Shown here: piece by piece, positions 8,675 to 16,653 of the stretch
How positions within the stretch are numbered: position 1 is the stretch's first letter
Layout of the letters: the number at the start of each line of letters is the position of its first letter
NCBI GenBank assembly: GCA_039028975.1
Contig: JBCCHB010000017.1
Span: 80,451-144,450, forward strand
Length of the DNA: 64,000 bases
Direction of reading: 5' to 3'
Source of the DNA: JAHBNG01 sp039028975
GTDB lineage: Bacteria > Chloroflexota > Anaerolineae > Caldilineales > Caldilineaceae
Position numbers and translations under genes: made by a program
The notes under the pieces: model-generated
Told to the model about the DNA's origin: nothing
What the model saw: only the letters and a program-made list of their open reading frames with translations
Databases searched by the model: none

Positions 8675-9247
8675 AAAACAGCATGTAGCATTTGGTAACA
8701 ATTGTCCCCCAAATAGGCAAATAGGTGTTGGATAGGAAAGTAGTGCTTAGATCGTACCTCAAAATCGTGGGCCAGTGCAAGTTATCGTCTACTAAAGGGA
8801 GTATCTTACTTTGGGGTGAGAATGCATTGCACCCGGTTGAACCCGCATTACAAAGCCGAAATCGCCAACTGGGTGCGTTGCATTCGGGTTGCGCGTCGAA
8901 TGCAACGGCTGGGCTTCTGGTAGAACAGTCCTATCGCTTTTTCAACCGTGCATCGCATTCTTCTACTCTTTCCTCCACACTGAGAGGCTACCTCTACTAA
9001 ATATGTGAGGAGGTACGTAGACAAAGTGAAGGGTGATGAGTGCGTTAGCGTAGAGTGATATAAGGAGCCTTACACTATAATCAAACTATTAGACCATTCT
9101 CATCTATACCCAGCCGTACAAACTCAGGCTCTGCATAAAGCAACACCATTCTTCGCCATTAGCGGTGTGTCTTTATCACGACCGCCAGCATAAACTCCAG
9201 GCATTTTACTCACCAACGCCCCTCTGCTACTCCCATTGACTCCCGGC
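8675..9247. other. Intergenic region with an inverted repeat
   Basis: There is no convincing gene. GAATGCATTGCACCC (8820-8834) pairs with GGGTGCGTTGCATTC (8871-8885) at 13 of 15 positions, and GAATGCAACGG recurs at 8898. This could fold as RNA or be a degenerate mobile repeat. ACTCAGGCTCTGCATAAA near 9122 resembles the 40-base repeat found at 9326 and 23203. Confidence 0.4.
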
Positions 9248-10687
9248 ATGGATAAGAAAAATGGGTATCAATCCGTTGTATCTATGATAAACCGAATTCA
9301 TCTTACCATTACAAGCCGAACCGCTTATACTCAGGATCCGCATAAATTAACAGTTTTTCTCTCCATCTGCAATGATAATTTATCCCGATCGTTAGTATAT
9401 TCTATACAAATTATTGTTTTGACTTTATTCTCTCAATGTGCCCTTCTCTTTACAGATTATTCAAGTGCAGTCGCGCAAGAAAGCACTCCATCAACAGCCA
9501 TTATCGCCTTTGACGAAGAGCTGAATGAAGCAGGGCGAGACGCACTCCTAGCTAGCCATCACGCTGAATTAGTTCAGTGGATACCTGAGCTGAATATGGC
9601 CCAGGTCCGCATCCTGGATGCAAGTACAGCCGAATCATCCGGTCAAGTTCATGCCGCATTCACTAACCGAGCAGCGCTCTTAGCTCAGTTAGAAACTCAT
9701 TCCGCCATTGACTTCATAGAAGACAATCGCGCGGTTCAAGGCACCTATCTGCCGAATGATCCTGCTTTTGCTCAAGCCAGCCAGAGCTATGCCCAGGATC
9801 TGCTTCAGTTGGAAGCAGCATGGGAATATACCACTGGCAGCACAGATGTTGTCATTGCCGTTCTTGATACGGGAATCAATAGCAGCCATCCTGAGTTTAC
9901 TGGTCAGATTGTTCCTGGGTACAACTTCGTCTCTGGTAACTATGATACAAATGATGATAATGGACATGGTACCCACGTGGCCGGAATCATTGGGGCGCGG
10001 ATGGACAACTACCAAGGTGGTGCAGGTGTTTGCCCTCGATGCAAGATTATGCCAGTGAAGGTACTAGATGAATTTAATATTGGCCTTTGGTCTGTCATTG
10101 TACAGGGAATTGTCTTTGCCACAGATGAAGGTGCACAGATTATCAACCTGAGTTTAGGCAGTGGGGAGCAGTCCGTTGCAGTCCAACGAGCCGTAGAGTA
10201 TGCGCAAGAGAGGGGCGTGCTCTTGGTTGCCGCCGCTGGAAATTCGCGTAGTCAGGACTATTTCTATCCAGCAGCCTATTCAGGCGTTCTTTCGGTAGCC
10301 GCAACAGACAACAATGACCGGGAGTGGGGCTTAAGCAATCGAGGCAATTTTATCGACATCGCTGCGCCAGGATATCTCATCTACAGTACAAGCCGGGGCG
10401 ATTCACCCTACCATTACATGACCGGGACCAGTATGGCCACGCCATTCGTAACCGGTTTAGCTGGTCTACTTCTAAGTCAATCTCCACAACGCACGTCAAC
10501 CGACTTAACAGAGTTAATCCTCTACAGCGCTACCGATCTAGGTGAGCTTGGCTGGGATCCCATCTTCGGCTTTGGCCGCATTGATGCCCTAGCCGCGCTT
10601 GAAAATGCCCAAAGTACTACGATAGAGCCGTCAGCACAAGATGATAGTAACATAACCTCGATCTTTATTCCCTTTGCTTCTCGCTGA
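9248..10687 (+). CDS. Secreted subtilisin-like serine protease (S8)
   Basis: With the ATG at 9248 the protein has 479 residues. A hydrophobic export segment lies near residues 52-73 (IQIIVLTLFSQCALLFTDYS), then a propeptide-like region, then the catalytic domain: Asp207 (VLDTGINSSHPEF), His240 (NGHGTHVAG) and Ser395 (GTSMATPFVTGLAG). It should be exported and cleave extracellular proteins. The N-terminal part is suspect: bases 9326-9364 belong to an interspersed repeat, so translation may start elsewhere. The C-terminus ends SIFIPFASR, a short hydrophobic motif that recurs in several secreted proteins of this window. A related protease is encoded at 16654-18684. Confidence 0.9.
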   Translation: MDKKNGYQSVVSMINRIHLTITSRTAYTQDPHKLTVFLSICNDNLSRSLVYSIQIIVLTLFSQCALLFTDYSSAVAQESTPSTAIIAFDEELNEAGRDALLASHHAELVQWIPELNMAQVRILDASTAESSGQVHAAFTNRAALLAQLETHSAIDFIEDNRAVQGTYLPNDPAFAQASQSYAQDLLQLEAAWEYTTGSTDVVIAVLDTGINSSHPEFTGQIVPGYNFVSGNYDTNDDNGHGTHVAGIIGARMDNYQGGAGVCPRCKIMPVKVLDEFNIGLWSVIVQGIVFATDEGAQIINLSLGSGEQSVAVQRAVEYAQERGVLLVAAAGNSRSQDYFYPAAYSGVLSVAATDNNDREWGLSNRGNFIDIAAPGYLIYSTSRGDSPYHYMTGTSMATPFVTGLAGLLLSQSPQRTSTDLTELILYSATDLGELGWDPIFGFGRIDALAALENAQSTTIEPSAQDDSNITSIFIPFASR

Positions 10688-10709
10688 GCGTTGCGACAAA
10701 AACAGACCC

Positions 10710-11312
10710 TTAATCGCTCACTTCAACAATTGCTCGATAGAGATACCAGTAGGTGTCCTTTGGGAACATCGGTTCGAGGGCAGTTGCCCAGATAAATGGT
10801 GCGTGGACCGTGAGTGACTGAATTTGCTTATCGATGGTTTCTATCGGCTTGATCAGCTCTTCATCGATCTCCTCTCCCACTGCTTTAACACACTCCTCCA
10901 TCCGCTGACGGTTGCGCATCTCAAATGGAAATTCAATGGCGGCCTGCCTAAGATTGGTTGGGCAGTCTTGCAGAAACCAGCGAAGCATATTGAGGCTTGC
11001 TCGGATATCTGCCTGAAGCTTTTGACGAAAGCGGGTTTGCAACGAGCTACAGATCTCATCCATTGCTTGTTGAAGCATCTCAAGTTGCTGAATCTGTTCA
11101 GCCTGTAGTACTGCTCTCTGCTGTTGGAGCCGATAGAGCCGAGTAAGCAGGTCACCACCCGTCATTTGGTTCCGCTGAGTGCCATTAGGCGTTTCGGTCA
11201 CAATTGTCTGGTAGAGGTCATCGTGTAGAAGATAGGCTTCCAAGCCTCCAACCATAGAAGCCGCAACCGCCAAATCAACGGCTGGATCCACTGCAATGAC
11301 AATGCTCTTCAT
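10710..11312 (-). CDS. Conserved hypothetical protein, coupled to dtd
   Basis: A protein of 200 residues that I do not recognise. It starts MKSIVIAVDPAVDLAVAASM and has a long, probably helical central part rich in Gln and Leu (LYRLQQQRAVLQAEQIQQLE) that may form a coiled coil. No signal peptide or membrane segment is seen. Its ATG overlaps the dtd stop codon as ATGA, so the two genes are translated together. The coupling suggests a housekeeping role linked to translation quality control, but nothing in the sequence shows a catalytic site. Confidence 0.7.
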   Translation of the reverse strand: MKSIVIAVDPAVDLAVAASMVGGLEAYLLHDDLYQTIVTETPNGTQRNQMTGGDLLTRLYRLQQQRAVLQAEQIQQLEMLQQAMDEICSSLQTRFRQKLQADIRASLNMLRWFLQDCPTNLRQAAIEFPFEMRNRQRMEECVKAVGEEIDEELIKPIETIDKQIQSLTVHAPFIWATALEPMFPKDTYWYLYRAIVEVSD

Positions 11313-11764
11313 GTCTTCATCAGTTCCGCGGTGTCCAGAATCAGCGTAACCGGTCCATCATTGACTAATGAGACCTTCATGGATGTCTGAAAGATCCCTT
11401 GCTTAACTGTAATTCCCTCTTGGGTTAGGGACTGGCAGAAATATTCGTATAGTGGCTGGGCGAGATCGGGGCGAGCTGCGTTGATGAAGCTGGGGCGTCG
11501 CCCCTTCCGCGCATCCGCGTAGAGCGTAAATTGGCTAACGGCCAATACGCTCCCCCCCACGTCAGCCAGCCCTTGATTCATCTTACCATCTTCATCCTCA
11601 AAGAGACGAATCCCAGCAATTTTTCGGGCTAGGTAGTCGGCTTCCTTTTCCGTATCTGTATGGGTAATGCCGACAAGCAACAGAAACCCGCGCTGAATTG
11701 CGCTGACCTCAGTGCTTTCTGCGGTTACGCTGGCTTGGCTAACCCTCTGCAATATAATGCGCAT
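11309..11764 (-). CDS. dtd: D-aminoacyl-tRNA deacylase
   Basis: Length is 151 residues, the normal size for DTD. It begins MRIILQRVSQASVTAE. Both signature motifs are intact: SQFTLYAD (around residue 77, the SxQFTL motif) and VNDGPVT (around 134, the NxGPVT motif), which form the cross-dimer active site. The enzyme removes D-amino acids, and glycine from tRNA(Ala), mischarged on tRNA. It acts in the cytosol as a homodimer. It is followed by an overlapping unknown gene, and a REP-like hairpin lies upstream between it and the radical SAM gene. Confidence 0.96.
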   Translation of the reverse strand: MRIILQRVSQASVTAESTEVSAIQRGFLLLVGITHTDTEKEADYLARKIAGIRLFEDEDGKMNQGLADVGGSVLAVSQFTLYADARKGRRPSFINAARPDLAQPLYEYFCQSLTQEGITVKQGIFQTSMKVSLVNDGPVTLILDTAELMKT

Positions 11765-11799
11765 AGAATCCTCGCTATTGTAAAAACGGTCGTAACCCG

Positions 11800-11872
11800 T
11801 TCACGCCCCCTGAGCCTGTCGAAGGGGGAACCCGGCTTCGACAAGCTCAGCCTAGGGGGGGGGAGGTGAATG
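11800..11872. repeat. REP-like palindrome, copy 1
   Basis: A hairpin with arms CCCTGAGCCTGTCGAAG (11808-11824) and CTTCGACAAGCTCAGCC (11836-11852), flanked by outer complementary TTCACGCCCCC and GGGGGGAGGTGAA. The same structure recurs at 14157-14225. CTGAGC..GTCGAAG palindromes of this type are widespread in bacterial intergenic DNA. Confidence 0.8.
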
Positions 11873-11903
11873 ATTACAAACGGTCATTAATGTCGGTACG
11901 GAT

Positions 11904-11932
11904 TTGACAAAAAGAACATTTGTTCCTAGACT
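11904..11932 (+). promoter_or_regulatory. Promoter with SOS/LexA-box-like operator
   Basis: TTGACA (11904-11909), a 17-base spacer and TAGACT (11927-11932) form a near-canonical sigma-70 promoter. Inside the spacer is GAACATTTGTTC (11914-11925), which fits the GAAC-N4-GTTC LexA box known from Gram-positive and some Chloroflexota bacteria. Transcription would start about seven bases after the -10, at or next to the ATG (11939), so the message may be leaderless. LexA control is an inference from the box. Confidence 0.7.
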
Positions 11933-11938
11933 GGAGCC

Positions 11939-13156
11939 ATGATGAACTTTAAAGTCGCGCCCGATCCAGTCCAGAAATTATCCTTACTCGATGATGCAGT
12001 TCGCTTTGAACCTGCAGGATCCCAACCGGCCCAGGAGAGCGGCAGTGACATGGCTGCATCCGTGGCTTCTGCCTCGGCAAGTTTGGGTTCAACGATGGCT
12101 GAATCCAAAGGAACACGTGCCCCCAAGCCGCTTCCTTGCGTCTCTATGGTTAGCACACCCTCAGGGCAGAAACCCGTTCTTAAATCCATGATGACAACGG
12201 CCTGTGAACGCAATTGCTTCTATTGCCCTTTCCGAGCGGGTCGCAGCAAAACCAAGCGCATCACCTTTTCACCTGATGAGATGGCTGGCACCTTTGATCA
12301 AATGCAGCGCAGTGGCCATGTCGATGGGCTATTCCTTTCATCAGGCATCATCAAGGGAGGAGTTACCGCGCAAGATAAGATCTTGGATACGGCAGAAATC
12401 CTGCGCACGAAATATCAATATAATGGCTACGTCCATCTGAAAATTATGCCAGGTGCGGAACGAGAACAGCTTCGCCAAGCCCTCAAATTGGCCGACAGGG
12501 TCTCCATTAATTTAGAAGGGCCGACTCAGCAGAGATTAGAAAGTCTAGCGCCTCAGAAAAATTACTGGACTGAACTATTTAGTCGCCTACAGTGGATTAC
12601 TGAGCTGAAAAAAGAAGAATACCTCCCAGCAAGCGTTGTCACCCAGTTTGTGGTGGGGGCTGTAGGGGATACAGACCTAGAGCTGCTCTCCATGACCGAC
12701 AAACTATACAATCAGATGAACCTTAGGCGTACCTACTATTCTGCTTTCCACCCTGTTGCGCAAACACCATTGGAAGAGCTAGAGCCCACGCCACTGCAAC
12801 GCGAATTCCGTCTCTACCAGTCCAGCTTTCTTTTGCGCGACTATGGCTGGGATTTGGAAGACTTGCCATTTGAGCAGAATGCCAATCTACCCCTTGGCAT
12901 GGATCCCAAACGGACCTGGGCAGAGCGCCATCTGCAGGACAGACCTATTGAAATTAACCAGGCCAGCCGCCAAGAACTTTTACGCATTCCAGGAATTGGC
13001 CCCAAAGGGGCAGACACGATTTTGCGCACTCGTCATAATGGAACGCTGACCGAGTTAAGTCATTTAAAAAAGTTGGGGATCCGTCAGTTAGAAAACGTTA
13101 GTCCCTATATCTTATTGAATGGCCAGCGCCCTGCTCAGCAGCTATCCCTCTTTTAG
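11939..13156 (+). CDS. Putative DNA modification/repair radical SAM protein
   Basis: Length is 405 residues. The radical SAM CxxxCxxC cluster motif is CERNCFYC with Cys89, Cys93 and Cys96, preceded by KPVLKSMMTTA. The block FLSSGIIKGG and the LKIMPGAEREQL segment match the TIGR03916-type family, in which a radical SAM protein is linked to a UDG-like partner. A helix-hairpin-helix DNA-binding motif lies near 340-370 (NQASRQELLRIPGIGPKGAD). The reaction is unknown; a DNA repair or modification role is inferred from the HhH motif, known genomic associations and the SOS-like promoter just upstream. The usual partner protein is not adjacent here. It is convergent with the reductase gene, nine bases away. 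Confidence 0.88.
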   Translation: MMNFKVAPDPVQKLSLLDDAVRFEPAGSQPAQESGSDMAASVASASASLGSTMAESKGTRAPKPLPCVSMVSTPSGQKPVLKSMMTTACERNCFYCPFRAGRSKTKRITFSPDEMAGTFDQMQRSGHVDGLFLSSGIIKGGVTAQDKILDTAEILRTKYQYNGYVHLKIMPGAEREQLRQALKLADRVSINLEGPTQQRLESLAPQKNYWTELFSRLQWITELKKEEYLPASVVTQFVVGAVGDTDLELLSMTDKLYNQMNLRRTYYSAFHPVAQTPLEELEPTPLQREFRLYQSSFLLRDYGWDLEDLPFEQNANLPLGMDPKRTWAERHLQDRPIEINQASRQELLRIPGIGPKGADTILRTRHNGTLTELSHLKKLGIRQLENVSPYILLNGQRPAQQLSLF

Positions 13157-13164
13157 TTCGATGA

Positions 13165-14130
13165 TTACACCGTTTTATCCCGGTTGTGTGGTAACGTGAG
13201 GTCAATCTTTGGCCCCTTGGGAACGACACGACTTGGGTTGATTGACTCGTGGCTCTGGTAGTAGTGATTCTTAATGTGCATCATATTGACCGTCTCAGCG
13301 ATTCCTGGAACTTGATAGAGTTCACGTAGATAATTAGAGATAGCTGGATAGTCAGCGATGCGGCGCAGGTTACATTTAAAGTGACCAACGTAAACGGGAT
13401 CAAAGCGTACCAAAGTAGGGAAGAGCCGCCAGTCTGCTTCAGTTATTTGTTCGCCCACCAGATAACGCTGCTTTGAGAGCCTGCCTTCTACTATATCCAA
13501 TGTTTCAAAGAGAGCAGTGACGGCTTCTTCATAGGCCTCTTGGCTGTAGGCAAAGCCACTCTTGTAGACGCCATTATTTACGGTGTGGTAGATTACGTCG
13601 TTGATGGCATCAATCTCTTCTCGTAGGAATTCAGGGTAAAAATCCAGTGAGTCATCCCCAATCTCATTGAAGGCGCTATTGAGCATACGAATAATTTCGG
13701 ATGACTCGTTATTCACAATCGTACTGAGCTTTTTATCCCAAAGAATAGGGACCGTCACACGCCCTGTATACGTTGAATCGGCCGTTGCGTAGATCTTATA
13801 CAGATGGCTAGCCCCACCCAAGGTATCGCCCGTCGCGCCTGGTCCTTCCTCAAACGTCCACCCATGATCACCTGCCAGCCAATGCACAACTGAAATCGAA
13901 ATGGCATCTTCTAGCTTTTTTAGTTTGCGAAAGATGAGGGTTCGGTGCGCCCAAGGGCAGGCATAAGAGATATAGAGATGGTATCGTCCGGCTTCAGGTA
14001 CATAGGGTGTCGATCCATCCGACGTAATCCAGTTACGGAACGAACTCTCCTTGCGACGAAAGCGGCCATCGCCTGACGATGTATCCATCAAACCTTGAAT
14101 AGACCACTTCCCGTTGACCAACATACCCAT
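13165..14130 (-). CDS. Glutathionyl-hydroquinone reductase (GST superfamily, Xi class)
   Basis: Length is 321 residues, normal for the YqjG/ECM4 family. The catalytic motif CPWAHR is present with Cys58. It is followed by the SVVHW block and TGRVTVPILWDKK with NNESSEIIRML, which corresponds to the glutathione-binding cis-Pro/ES region. A C-terminal all-helical GST domain covers about residues 165-300. These enzymes reduce glutathionyl-hydroquinones using glutathione in the cytosol. AAGGA precedes the ATG at a good distance. Finding it implies that glutathione or a similar thiol is available, or that a different thiol is used. Confidence 0.93.
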   Translation of the reverse strand: MGMLVNGKWSIQGLMDTSSGDGRFRRKESSFRNWITSDGSTPYVPEAGRYHLYISYACPWAHRTLIFRKLKKLEDAISISVVHWLAGDHGWTFEEGPGATGDTLGGASHLYKIYATADSTYTGRVTVPILWDKKLSTIVNNESSEIIRMLNSAFNEIGDDSLDFYPEFLREEIDAINDVIYHTVNNGVYKSGFAYSQEAYEEAVTALFETLDIVEGRLSKQRYLVGEQITEADWRLFPTLVRFDPVYVGHFKCNLRRIADYPAISNYLRELYQVPGIAETVNMMHIKNHYYQSHESINPSRVVPKGPKIDLTLPHNRDKTV

Positions 14131-14156
14131 ATGATTATTCCTTCTTTTGATGTGTA

Positions 14157-14225
14157 ACCGTTCAGCCCCCTGAGCTTGTCGAAGCGCCCCTTCGACAAGC
14201 TCACCCGACAGGGGAGCGTGAACGG
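14157..14225. repeat. REP-like palindrome, copy 2
   Basis: Inner arms CCCTGAGCTTGTCGAAG and CTTCGACAAGCTCACC, with outer arms CCGTTCAGCCCCCT and AGGGGAGCGTGAACGG, give a nearly continuous long hairpin. It is the same family as 11800-11872 and lies between the reductase and the aldolase/dehydrogenase genes. Confidence 0.8.
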
Positions 14226-14257
14226 CTACTTTGATATGAATGATTGATAACTCAGCG

Positions 14258-16384
14258 TCAGATTACCCGCTCATTTCCCCCGTCGATGGGGATTTGAGCG
14301 CCTGTCGTACGGCTAAATGTTGGTCCAGCCATGAAGCAGGCCAAGACAGCCACATCTTTAGAGCGCACTTCAATCTGCAACAGGTTATTTGTCTTATATT
14401 CTTCAACAGTAATGCCATAGCTAGCAGCACGTTTCTCTAGCAATTCAGTTGTCCAGAGGGCCGTATCGAAGACGGCATTGGGATGGAGCATATTGACCCG
14501 AATGCCAGAGCTAGCTAATTCTAGCGCCGCCACCCGTCCCAGTTGGGTTACGCCCGCTTTTGTAACAGAATAGGCGGCAGCCCCCTGCCCAGGAGCAGGC
14601 ACGTTTTTAGAGGCGATAATGACAACGGCTGGCTCTATCCCGTTACGGAGGTGGGGCACAGCTCTTTGCAAGAGTCTTTGTTGGCTGGTTAGATTAACAG
14701 CCACGCTCTTGTCCCAAATTGAAGGCTCAATGTCCGCTATCGGTTGACTGGCAGGAAAGATGCCAGCATTGAGAATCAAAATATCTAGCCCACCAAATTG
14801 ACGAATCGTAGAGTGAATGGCCCGTCGCAAGGCACCATCATCTGTGACATCACACTGGATGCCTAGCACGCCAGGATCGTCGCTCATGCTTTCGACGTTG
14901 GGATTGATGTCGAGTGCAGCGACGACAGCACCCCGCATTCTCAGTTCTTCCACGCAGGCAAGACCGATTCCGCTGGCCCCACCTGTAACCAGGGCAATCT
15001 TGCCTGTTAATTCAGGGATAGAAGCGTCCTTACCCAATTTGGCCTGTTCCAACTCCCAGTATTCCACGTCAAAGATATCTTTTTCACCCAGAGGAGACCA
15101 ACCGCCTAACTGCTCAGCGGTTGTTATGGCACGGATGGTGTGACGCTTGATGGCCCGAATCATCTGCACTTCTTTAGGCGTCACGCCAAAATCGACTGTA
15201 CCAATCCCCTTCCAGACTGCCCAGCGAGGAGCAGAATCTAGTTGGGTTTGGGTGCCATTGGCATGGCGTTGAAAGTAGGCTTCATACTCATTGCTGTACC
15301 CTGCCAGATCTTGTTTAAGATTCTGCGCGACTTTTTGACTAGCTTCATCGTCAGATAGTACGAGCGGTATGCGTTTTGTCCGAATGGAGTGATCAGGCGT
15401 TAGAAGACCACGGACGGCGAGTTGGCTTATATTGGGTACCGAGGCAAAGGCGATTGCTTCGTTGGAATCATCCAGTTGGGCCAAGATTGCTTGACCACGT
15501 ACCTGAGATACCGCGTACCGCAATGCAGACAGTACAGACAGTTGTTTATCAATGTCATCATCCAATTCAATCATTCTCTCTTTGGCAGAAGCTGCAGAAG
15601 AAGAAGCCCCATCGGCCCGCAAATGTGAAGCGTGCATTGGAGGCGCAGTCCCCCCGATTTGCGTCTCTATGTACGCTTCTGCCTGCGATACAATCTCGAG
15701 GTGGCGCTCATAACTCTCTTTGGCCGAAGCAGAGAAGGTAAAGACACCATGATTCATTAGAATGATGCCATCCAAGCTGTGCCAATCGATAGTGCGTGTC
15801 ATGGCATGAACCTTCTTGGCCAGGAGAAACCCTGGCATGACGTAAGGTATGACAAGCATATTGGGGCCAAATATTTCGCGTATCCTCTCTTTTCCACCTG
15901 GGGTGTTGGTTATGGTTACCACTGCATCCGCATGGGTATGATCGACAAACGCGAACGGTATTAAGGCATGAAGAATGGCCTCAACAGAAGGGTTTGGCGC
16001 ATACGGATCAAGCATGGCAGCCCGCTGATGCTTCACCATATCCGTATCCGTAAGCTGGTCAAGCTCAGCCATTTGTAGCAGTGTATCCATGCGTACGGGC
16101 GCGAAGCCTGGCGCTTCGATGGTGGCTAGATCCCAACCGCTACCTTTTACATAGAGTACTTGCTCCGGATCACCAAATAAGTTGGTAACACTCATCTTTA
16201 CCGAGGTATTCCCTCCACCGTGTAACACGAGGGACGGATCACCACCAATGAGTTGAGATGAGTAGACGCGCAATGCTAAGGGGTCGGTTGAAAAGGCGTT
16301 GGCTGCCTTATCGTTCCATAGACTTTTCACAATCTTTCCTCGCTTAGGTTTGTTGGATGTTCGAGGGTTATCTTGATCAGGCAT
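14258..16384 (-). CDS. Bifunctional class II aldolase / short-chain dehydrogenase (RhaD-type fusion)
   Basis: Length is 708 residues in two domains. Residues ~25-430 are a class II aldolase: HGGGNTSVK, the metal-binding DHTHADAVV near 147-151, and MNHGVFTF. Residues ~455-708 are an NAD(P)-dependent short-chain dehydrogenase: TGGASGIG near 466, ILNAGIFPAS, and the catalytic YSVTK near 604. Such fusions act as rhamnulose-1-phosphate aldolase plus lactaldehyde dehydrogenase/reductase in L-rhamnose (or related deoxysugar) catabolism. No isomerase, kinase or transporter for that pathway is next to it, so the actual substrate is unproven. No clear Shine-Dalgarno is seen at the ATG. Confidence 0.9.
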   Translation of the reverse strand: MPDQDNPRTSNKPKRGKIVKSLWNDKAANAFSTDPLALRVYSSQLIGGDPSLVLHGGGNTSVKMSVTNLFGDPEQVLYVKGSGWDLATIEAPGFAPVRMDTLLQMAELDQLTDTDMVKHQRAAMLDPYAPNPSVEAILHALIPFAFVDHTHADAVVTITNTPGGKERIREIFGPNMLVIPYVMPGFLLAKKVHAMTRTIDWHSLDGIILMNHGVFTFSASAKESYERHLEIVSQAEAYIETQIGGTAPPMHASHLRADGASSSAASAKERMIELDDDIDKQLSVLSALRYAVSQVRGQAILAQLDDSNEAIAFASVPNISQLAVRGLLTPDHSIRTKRIPLVLSDDEASQKVAQNLKQDLAGYSNEYEAYFQRHANGTQTQLDSAPRWAVWKGIGTVDFGVTPKEVQMIRAIKRHTIRAITTAEQLGGWSPLGEKDIFDVEYWELEQAKLGKDASIPELTGKIALVTGGASGIGLACVEELRMRGAVVAALDINPNVESMSDDPGVLGIQCDVTDDGALRRAIHSTIRQFGGLDILILNAGIFPASQPIADIEPSIWDKSVAVNLTSQQRLLQRAVPHLRNGIEPAVVIIASKNVPAPGQGAAAYSVTKAGVTQLGRVAALELASSGIRVNMLHPNAVFDTALWTTELLEKRAASYGITVEEYKTNNLLQIEVRSKDVAVLACFMAGPTFSRTTGAQIPIDGGNERVI

Positions 16385-16653
16385 TTGTGTGTCATGGACC
16401 TTGGGAACTTTATACCTATCCTTGGTCAGACTTGGTCAGCTTGGCTTCTGTTGGTGTCTCGATCGTCGGTTATCAAACCACTAACAGACTACGCCCAAAG
16501 TACGTCAGATTGATTATTGAACCACATCATTGAATCGTATCAGTTCAGGTATATAGGAGAACAGAATGAATCATACCTAAACTTTATACTTTTGCCGAAA
16601 CCTATGCTTAGTAGATCTTACCTATTCCTGTTTCTATAATGGAGGTATTTCGC

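Noticed and set aside
13165..16384. A complete L-rhamnose operon
   Set aside because: Only the aldolase/dehydrogenase fusion is present; no isomerase, kinase, mutarotase or transporter lies nearby.
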